From: Phototrophicales bacterium
GTDB taxonomy: Bacteria > Chloroflexota > Anaerolineae > Aggregatilineales > Phototrophicaceae
Reading direction: 5' to 3'
Assembly (NCBI GenBank): GCA_002794515.1
Contig: PGTJ01000127.1
Location: 1 to 7,048, forward strand
DNA length: 7,048 nucleotides
Below are positions 1 to 4,630 of this stretch, in pieces; the first letter of the stretch is position 1, and every line of letters starts with the position of its first letter. Below the pieces are notes generated by a model. That model made no database searches and had not been told where the DNA came from. It saw only the letters and a program-made list of their open reading frames with translations. The position numbers and the translations under genes are program-made.

Positions 1-269
1 CCACCAGAGCTAAAGCGCGAGCCGCTATCGCCCGATGAGCCAGAGCCACCAGAGCTAAAGCGCGAGCCAGAGCCACCACCAAATGGGGATGAGCTACCAG
101 AGCCTGATGAGCCAGACCCACCGCCAAAGCGCGAGCCAGAGCCACCACCAAATGGGGATGAGCCACCAGAGCCTGATGAACCAGACCCACTGCCAAAACG
201 CGAGCCAGAGCCACCACCAAATGGGGATGAGCCACCAGAGCCTGATGAGCCACTACCCCCACCAAAGCG
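1..269 (-). repeat. In-frame tandem repeats, 69 bp then 45 bp units
   Basis: Three near-identical 69-bp units (23 codons each) occupy 63-269. The plus-strand word aaatgggg recurs at 81, 150 and 219. A shorter 45-bp unit (18-62) follows and another begins at 1-17. CCACCAGAGCTAAAGCGCG occurs at both 1 and 46. All units keep the reading frame and start with Arg-Phe. The unit differences are few, mostly Gly/Ser exchanges. This fits recent duplication by slippage or unequal crossing-over and suggests length variation between strains. Confidence 0.9.
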
Positions 270-401
270 TGAAGGTCCGGGCAAGCCACCGCCACCGCCC
301 GAAAAAGGATTAATTGCCCCTTTTAGGCGATCAGGCGAGCCTTCCTCTTCATCCTCATCGTAATCGTCATCTTCATCATAATCGTCATTATAAAAAGTCA
401 T
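1..401 (-). CDS. Acidic and Gly/Ser/Phe-repeat protein, N-terminal part (partial)
   Basis: I do not recognise this protein. The reading frame is open from the start codon to the left edge, so only the first 133 residues are visible. Residues 4-20 are strongly acidic (NDDYDEDDDYDEDEEE). A short stretch with SPDRLKGAINPF follows, and from residue 45 there are low-complexity repeats starting RFGGGSGS and containing SSPFGGG. No signal peptide, membrane segment or folded domain is seen. This region should be disordered and may be a tether or linker for a domain outside the window. Three in-frame ATGs (419, 407, 401) are possible. I chose 401 because GGAAGGA (415-409) sits 7 nt upstream of it. The minus strand is preferred because it has an SD and promoters, while the opposite frame gives only a Pro/Glu/Arg-rich run with no plausible start. 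The gene lies 223 bp downstream of the kinase gene on the same strand. Its many Ser residues could be kinase targets, but that is inference. Confidence 0.7.
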   Translation of the reverse strand, partial: MTFYNDDYDEDDDYDEDEEEGSPDRLKGAINPFSGGGGGLPGPSRFGGGSGSSGSGGSSPFGGGSGSRFGSGSGSSGSGGSSPFGGGSGSRFGGGSGSSGSGSSSPFGGGSGSRFSSGGSGSSGDSGSRFSSG

Positions 402-408
402 TCGCATG

Positions 409-415
409 TCCTTCC
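409..415 (-). promoter_or_regulatory. Shine-Dalgarno for the repeat protein
   Basis: GGAAGGA on the minus strand lies 7 nt before the ATG at 401. It overlaps the space between the two upstream in-frame ATGs (419 and 407) and so decides in favour of 401 as the start. Confidence 0.65.
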
Positions 416-420
416 ACATC

Positions 421-438
421 TCGCCAGATGATTGGCGA
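421..438 (-). promoter_or_regulatory. Leader hairpin next to the Shine-Dalgarno
   Basis: TCGCCA (421-426) and TGGCGA (433-438) form a perfect 6-bp inverted repeat with a 6-nt loop. In the minus-strand transcript the hairpin would end 5 nt before the GGAAGGA of the repeat-protein gene. It could therefore modulate ribosome access, or as DNA it could be an operator. No function is shown. Confidence 0.4.
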
Positions 439-457
439 AATTTGCGTGCGGGATGTA

Positions 458-475
458 TTGGTGAATATCACCCAA
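458..475. promoter_or_regulatory. Operator-like palindrome at the downstream promoter
   Basis: TTGGTGAATATCACCCAA contains a perfect GGTGA-ATA-TCACC inverted repeat, with TT/AA flanks offset by one base. It covers the expected transcription start (about 473) of the proximal promoter at 480-508. A dimeric repressor bound here would block that promoter. The binding protein is unknown. Confidence 0.4.
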
Positions 476-479
476 TTTA

Positions 480-508
480 ACTATATCATATTTTTACCTA
501 TTTGACGA
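480..508 (-). promoter_or_regulatory. Proximal sigma-70-like promoter for the repeat protein
   Basis: On the minus strand, the -35 TCGTCA (508-503) matches TTGACA at 4 of 6 positions. A 17-nt spacer follows, then the -10 TATAGT (485-480), 5 of 6 to consensus, preceded by an extended TGA. The expected start is near 473, giving a leader of about 70 nt. Confidence 0.5.
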
Positions 509-535
509 TAAAAATGGTACATGTGTTCTGTTAAA

Positions 536-564
536 AGAATATCAGAATTCAAGTGTGATGTCAA
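536..564 (-). promoter_or_regulatory. Distal sigma-70-like promoter for the repeat protein
   Basis: On the minus strand there is a perfect -35 TTGACA (564-559) and a spacer of exactly 17 nt. The -10 TATTCT (541-536) is 4 of 6 to consensus and has an extended TGA in front. The expected start is near 529, giving a leader of about 130 nt that contains the proximal promoter, the palindrome and the hairpin. This is the best-matching promoter in the window. Confidence 0.6.
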
Positions 565-598
565 TAAAATCGGTATCGGATGATTCATAGATGATAAG

Positions 599-626
599 AG
601 ATGCGCCTGAGCGCGTCTCCGCATCT
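599..626 (-). terminator. Hairpin over the kinase stop codon, possible weak terminator
   Basis: AGATGCG (599-605) and CGCATCT (620-626) form a perfect 7-bp stem. An additional GAG/CTC pair (609-611 with 617-619) extends it inside. It overlaps the TAG stop of the kinase gene (625-627). The minus-strand sequence after it, CTTATCATC, lacks a true U-run, so intrinsic termination would be inefficient. It may instead protect the mRNA 3' end. Confidence 0.3.
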
Positions 627-2196
627 ATGATGAGCGGTCGAGGTCGTGTAAATCATCGAGCAAAATATACCCTTCACGCAATGCTTTCAGCGCGGTGGCG
701 TAACGGTCTTTGCTCCCCAATTTTTTCATGATATTGGCTATCTGCTCTATTAGCTCGATGAGTGGGATATTCAATTCTTTAGAAATCTCTTCATTCTCTT
801 TGCCCGATGCAATGTGTAATAACACCCGTTGGTCGAGGTCGGTCAGGCGAACGCTATCGGGCGCTTGGTCAGATAACACCCCCCCAACAATTTTTTCTGC
901 TACACCACGTCCTAGTACCAATTGTCCTTGTGCCACTTTTTTGAGCGCCTCGACTAAATCGCTTTCATCAGCCGATTTAAGGATGTAACCATGCGCCCCT
1001 GCACGCAGTGCGCGGACGATATAGGCATCTTCTTCGCGTCCAGTGAGGATAAGCACCTTCACACTGGGGGCGGTGCGCCGAATTTCGGGTAGAATATCTA
1101 AACCGCCACGAATGGGCATATTGAGATCGAGCAACAACACATCTGGCACAATAGAGACAGTTTGTTGCAACGCCGATTCGCCATCACCCGCTTCTGCGAC
1201 AATGACAAATTCATCGTGTGTTTCGAGCAAATTTGCCAATGATTTACGTAAGATGGTGTGGTCATCTGCCAAAATAATTCGCAGGGTACGTTTACGCGTG
1301 CCACCATCTCGTTTTTGTGCGGCAGTTTGTAAGGTCTCTGCCCATGCAGGACGTTTATGAGTGGTATCGACATCTACAGGCACTTCATCCTCTGCGGTAG
1401 GGTTCAAACTGGCTTCAAGCGCGCTCGCCAGCGCCGCCGCCGATTGATAACGGCGGTTCGGATTTTTTTCGAGCGCTTTCAAGATGACATTTTCCAGCGC
1501 CATCGGAATGGTTGGGACGATATTCCGCAAGGGTGGTGGGGGTTGTTTGACTTGTTGCAACAACAATGCGCCAATATCATCGGCATTAAACGGCAGTTGA
1601 CCGGTCGCCATCTCATACAATACGATGCCGAGCGAATAAATATCGGTACGGTTATCCAGTTTCATGCCTTGTGCTTGCTCTGGAGACAGATACGCCGGTG
1701 TGCCGATGACCATGCCATGTGCTGTGACCCGCTTGGCATCATGAGGCAATGCCAAGCCCAAATCCATGATTTTCACCTGACCAGCAGGTGTCACTTTGAT
1801 ATTGGCAGGTTTGATGTCGCGGTGGATGATTTGCCGTTCATGGGCATATTGTAAGGCATTGGCGATTTGACTGCCCAAATCGACAATCACTTCGGGTGAT
1901 GATGGCACATATGCCGATAGCGATAAGCCGTCTACATATTCCACCACCAAAAAGTGTCGATCGCCTTCTTGGTCAATATCAAAAATTGCCATGATGTTGG
2001 GATGATTGAGTTTCGCCGCCGATGTCGCCTCCTGAAAGAAACGTTTGCGCGTGCTTTCGCGCACATGGGGTAACAACATCTTGATGGCGACTTCGCGCTC
2101 TAGGCGTTCATCAAAGGCTTTGTAGACGGTGGCTGTGGATCCATCACCAAGATGTTCACGGATTTCGTAACGGTTACGTAATTTGTGTCCTATCAT
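625..2196 (-). CDS. Ser/Thr protein kinase fused to receiver and NarL/LuxR-type HTH domains
   Basis: This is a soluble 523-residue signalling protein. Residues about 10-265 are a PknB-like Hanks kinase: glycine loop LGDGSTATVYKA (16-27), Lys39 in VAIK, Glu56, catalytic HRDIKPAN (Asp127), DLG at 145-147 in place of DFG, GTPAYLSPE (165-173) and Asp185. All catalytic residues are present. After a linker, residues 305-425 form a response-regulator receiver with acidic pair Asp311/Asp312, phospho-acceptor Asp357 in LLLDLNMP, Thr385 and Lys407, again complete. Residues 450-510 resemble a LuxR/NarL HTH (LTDLDQRVLLHIASGK... KKLGSKDRYATALKAL), but the recognition helix is unusual. There is no membrane segment, unlike typical PknB. 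The start is set by MIGHKLRNRYEI directly before the glycine loop; no good Shine-Dalgarno is visible. The gene is divergent from the ECF operon. Likely role: phosphorylation-controlled regulator; its targets are unknown. Confidence 0.93.
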   Translation of the reverse strand: MIGHKLRNRYEIREHLGDGSTATVYKAFDERLEREVAIKMLLPHVRESTRKRFFQEATSAAKLNHPNIMAIFDIDQEGDRHFLVVEYVDGLSLSAYVPSSPEVIVDLGSQIANALQYAHERQIIHRDIKPANIKVTPAGQVKIMDLGLALPHDAKRVTAHGMVIGTPAYLSPEQAQGMKLDNRTDIYSLGIVLYEMATGQLPFNADDIGALLLQQVKQPPPPLRNIVPTIPMALENVILKALEKNPNRRYQSAAALASALEASLNPTAEDEVPVDVDTTHKRPAWAETLQTAAQKRDGGTRKRTLRIILADDHTILRKSLANLLETHDEFVIVAEAGDGESALQQTVSIVPDVLLLDLNMPIRGGLDILPEIRRTAPSVKVLILTGREEDAYIVRALRAGAHGYILKSADESDLVEALKKVAQGQLVLGRGVAEKIVGGVLSDQAPDSVRLTDLDQRVLLHIASGKENEEISKELNIPLIELIEQIANIMKKLGSKDRYATALKALREGYILLDDLHDLDRSS

Positions 2197-2409
2197 ATTT
2201 ATATCAATCGTTTTTAGCCTGCCATGCCCTTAATAATACCACAATGTTTTGCATAACGCACACAATTGCTCAAAGTCGATATCGTGACAATTTTTAATCT
2301 GTCTTTTGCCTCACTTTGGGTTATGATGTACACAGAAGCGTAACTTTATTCATATAGTGGCGGTAATCATAGTATCAACCCGATTCCGCCCACATCTGAC
2401 GAGGTTGAT
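2197..2409. promoter_or_regulatory. Divergent intergenic control region
   Basis: This 213-bp region separates the start codons of the kinase fusion (minus) and the ECF sigma factor (plus), so promoters for both should lie here. For the plus side I see only weak candidates: TATGAT at 2322-2327 and TATAGT at 2353-2358, neither with a convincing -35. I see no GGAAC/CGTC-type ECF autoregulatory motif and no strong palindrome. Confidence 0.5.
2233..2241 (-). promoter_or_regulatory. Extended -10 element for the kinase gene
   Basis: TGGTATTAT on the minus strand is an extended -10 (TG-N-TATTAT, 5 of 6 to TATAAT). The -35 position (2261-2256, GTGCGT) is poor, as extended -10 promoters tolerate. The start would be near 2226, about 30 nt before the ATG at 2196. 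Confidence 0.35.
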
Positions 2410-2994
2410 GTGAAGCGCGTTGAAGAGCAACGCATGATTCAATTGGCAAAAACGGGCGATGCACAGGCATTCGCGCAACTCTATCGAGCGCATGTGCAGG
2501 CAATTTTTCGGTATATGTATTACCGCCTAAATGATATTCATCTGGCAGAAGATATGACCGCCGATGTGTTCACACGCGCCCTCAAAGATTTGCCAACCTA
2601 TCACGATATGGGCAAGCCATTTTTGGCGTGGTTATATCGCATTGCCCATGCGCGATTGGTGGATTATTATCGTAAAATTGGGCGACGTGGCACAGAAGAT
2701 GAACTGGATGATAGTATCATGGTGCAACAGATTGATGAACATGCTGATATTCAGTTATTACGCAAGCAGATGGCTCAAGCCTTGCATCATGCTATTAGCA
2801 AACTGATACCATCGCAACAAGAAGTGGTGGTGTTGCGCTTTATCGAAGAGAAAAGTTTAGAAGAAACGGCACTCATCATGGATAAAAAAGTGAATGCCAT
2901 TAAAGCTCTACAGCACCGCGCCCTCAAAACACTTGCCCAATTGCTCAAGCAAATGGGTTTTGACGGCGATGAATTTTTATCAGGATTATCATAA
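2410..2994 (+). CDS. ECF-type RNA polymerase sigma factor
   Basis: This 194-residue protein is close to the usual ECF sigma length. Sigma region 2 spans about residues 18-90, with FAQLYRAHVQAIFRYMYYRL, the AEDMTADVFTRAL helix and FLAWLYRIAHARLVDYYRK, which bind core polymerase and the -10 element. Sigma region 4 spans about residues 122-178 (LIPSQQEVVVLRFIEEKSLEETA, then VNAIKALQHRALKTL) and binds the -35. There is no region 1.1 or 3. The start is GTG at 2410, preceded by GAGG at 2401-2404 with 5-nt spacing. The stop overlaps the next start codon (TAATG), so translation is coupled to the DUF5667-type gene, its likely anti-sigma factor. The third gene of the same unit encodes a macro-domain protein. 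The ECF subgroup cannot be assigned by eye. Confidence 0.93.
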   Translation: MKRVEEQRMIQLAKTGDAQAFAQLYRAHVQAIFRYMYYRLNDIHLAEDMTADVFTRALKDLPTYHDMGKPFLAWLYRIAHARLVDYYRKIGRRGTEDELDDSIMVQQIDEHADIQLLRKQMAQALHHAISKLIPSQQEVVVLRFIEEKSLEETALIMDKKVNAIKALQHRALKTLAQLLKQMGFDGDEFLSGLS

Positions 2995-4199
2995 TGCCAC
3001 TGACTGATGAACATTACGCCCATATCCTCGCCGTGTGCATTGATGCGGTGTTGACCAAACGCGCCACTGTGGATGCTTGTGTCCAGCAATATCCACAATA
3101 TGCCGATTCGTTGCGCCAAGAATTGCGCCTCGCACTATTGACCAAAAAACTAAAACCCGTCACCATGTCCGATACCAAAGTCGATACCCTCCAAGCACAC
3201 CTCATGCAGGCATTTGATACACGCAAAATCATTCGCCCGCGCTTTGATATGTGGCGCAAAAATGCCGCCGCAATCATCATCGCCTTGTTAGTGGTGTTTG
3301 CAGGTTCTGCGGGGACGGTTGCCGCATCATCCAATGCCTTGCCTGGCGATACCTTATATGCTGTCAAACGCTGGTGGGAATCGGTCGTGGTTTTCATCTC
3401 GACCATTGTCGGAAATACAGAGACGGTATTGATACACCTCGCCGAAACACGCCTCGATGAAATCCAACAATTACGTCTGCGTGGGGCAGATTATGCGACC
3501 AACTTATCAGATTTAGCCTCTGCAATTGATGATATTTTGCGCTATAATAATGACTTAACAGCACGAGAATACGATTTTTTGGTGGCAACGCATCAGTTTC
3601 TAACCCAAATAGAGGGTGTTCAGGCGATACCGTCCACACAAACCATTTTAGATGAAATCGTACCGTTGTTGGAGACCAATCCAGAGCAACCCCCAGCCTC
3701 TGATGTGTTATCGGATGTGCCGATGACCCCAACACCAACCGCCACAGTTGTGCCAAGTGTGATTGTATCACCTAGTCCAACTGTCACGACAACCCCTATA
3801 CCAGCCATAACGCAGGTGTTTACTGCGACACCCAGCGTTACACCACGCATTCCGCCCACACCAACTCGCACATCAACACCAACGCCTGTTACGCCAATCA
3901 TCATGCCGACATCCACCCAACCCACACCAACCCCAACATGGACGGCATTCCCCACATCGACCCTCGCCCCAACCGTCACACCATCAGCCCCTGTGCTATT
4001 TGTGACCCCACCCGCCAATACGGGTAATTTTATCATCCCACAACCGAGTGTGACCTGGTATCCATGGCAACAAGCAACATGGGATGTGTGCTATCTGACG
4101 CGCACGGTAGACCCCTATGGCAACCAAAATGATCCATATTGTAACCCGACCCCAATACCATCACCCGATTGGCAGGCGGCAGAAACCGAGAGACCATAA
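2994..4199 (+). CDS. DUF5667-type membrane protein, probable anti-sigma factor
   Basis: This 401-residue protein has one predicted membrane segment. Residues 1-89 are cytoplasmic and helical, and are the expected sigma-binding part, with a leucine-rich stretch around 38-50. Residues 90-112 (AAAIIIALLVVFAGSAGTVA) are the membrane helix. Directly after it, SNALPGDTLYAVKRWWE (113-129) is the hallmark start of the DUF5667 domain, which continues to about 205 and lies outside the membrane. Residues 245-330 are rich in Thr/Pro/Ser and probably extended and surface exposed. The last 50 residues carry WYPWQQATWDVC and a second Cys (366 and 383), which may form a disulfide. The start overlaps the sigma stop by one base. 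DUF5667 proteins are known next to ECF sigma genes in Actinobacteria and Chloroflexota; the anti-sigma role is inferred from this pairing and topology. No zinc-binding HxxxCxxC anti-sigma motif is present. Confidence 0.85.
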   Translation: MPLTDEHYAHILAVCIDAVLTKRATVDACVQQYPQYADSLRQELRLALLTKKLKPVTMSDTKVDTLQAHLMQAFDTRKIIRPRFDMWRKNAAAIIIALLVVFAGSAGTVAASSNALPGDTLYAVKRWWESVVVFISTIVGNTETVLIHLAETRLDEIQQLRLRGADYATNLSDLASAIDDILRYNNDLTAREYDFLVATHQFLTQIEGVQAIPSTQTILDEIVPLLETNPEQPPASDVLSDVPMTPTPTATVVPSVIVSPSPTVTTTPIPAITQVFTATPSVTPRIPPTPTRTSTPTPVTPIIMPTSTQPTPTPTWTAFPTSTLAPTVTPSAPVLFVTPPANTGNFIIPQPSVTWYPWQQATWDVCYLTRTVDPYGNQNDPYCNPTPIPSPDWQAAETERP

Positions 4200-4630
4200 T
4201 GCCTATCACATCTGTCACTGGAGACCCACTACAGACCACCGCTCAAATATTGGCATTTGGGCATAATGCACGCGGGCGCACCGAATTGGGGATGATCGAA
4301 ACACGCCTCATGCAAACCTATCCACCTGCCTTTGCCATGTATCAGCGTGCTTGTCGCGCAGGGCGCATCCGAGCAGGTGATATATGGATCTGGCGCGAGA
4401 GCAAGCCACAATTGATGTTCATGGCAGTGCGCGAATCATCCGTTGGTGCAACACGCCTGCGTTATGTTCAGGCGGTAGCGATTCGTCTTGCACGCGAATA
4501 TCCACTGCTCGGCATCAAAAGCCTCGCCATCGCCCCATTAGCCAATCGGTATGAATGGGGCGAAATCCGCCAAGTGTTGACCATGTGGCTGGAGAAATCT
4601 CGATTGGATGTGACCATTTATGAACCGTGA
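4199..4630 (+). CDS. Degenerate DarG/TARG1-like macro-domain protein
   Basis: This 143-residue protein matches the layout of a single macro domain of the DarG/TARG1-like branch. It has an N-terminal TGD (7-9), a retained Asn23 in the first ligand loop, YPPAFAMYQRACRAGRIRAGDIWIW (41-65) resembling the FPxxFxxYxxAC segment, a strand LMFMAV, the helix RYVQAVAIRLARE, IKSLAIAPLA (106-115) and a terminal DVTIYEP. Macro domains bind ADP-ribose and some remove it from proteins or DNA. Here the usual GCG-type glycine loop after IAPL is shortened to ANRYEW, and the Lys expected in the FPTKRHW-like segment aligns with Arg78, so hydrolase activity is doubtful. The start at 4199 gives TAATG coupling with the preceding gene, with GAGAG 6 nt upstream. 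An in-frame ATG at 4169 would overlap more and add residues foreign to the family. The fold call is by motif comparison only. Confidence 0.75.
   Translation: MPITSVTGDPLQTTAQILAFGHNARGRTELGMIETRLMQTYPPAFAMYQRACRAGRIRAGDIWIWRESKPQLMFMAVRESSVGATRLRYVQAVAIRLAREYPLLGIKSLAIAPLANRYEWGEIRQVLTMWLEKSRLDVTIYEP

Noticed and set aside
1..269. Repeats as a CRISPR array
   Set aside because: The units are contiguous with no unique spacers, keep a 23- or 15-codon frame and encode a low-complexity protein.
83..505. Two plus-strand open frames rich in Gln/His/Ser over the repeat region
   Set aside because: They are shadows of the minus-strand Gly/Ser repeat gene. Their composition merely mirrors the repeat, and they have no Shine-Dalgarno or promoter.
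1756..1764. DLG in place of DFG in the kinase as a sign of a pseudokinase
   Set aside because: DLG occurs in active kinases and the metal-binding Asp, catalytic Asp and Lys are all present.
1357..1854. 165-codon plus-strand open frame inside the kinase gene
   Set aside because: It is antisense to conserved kinase motifs including HRDIKPAN, and its translation shows no domain-like pattern.
3620..4036. 138-codon minus-strand frame rich in Gly/Val
   Set aside because: It is the antisense of the Thr/Pro stalk of the DUF5667 protein; low-complexity coding often leaves the opposite frame open.
4169..4198. Upstream ATG for the macro-domain gene
   Set aside because: It overlaps the previous gene by 31 nt and adds ten residues without family resemblance. 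The TAATG at 4199 repeats the coupling seen at the preceding junction.
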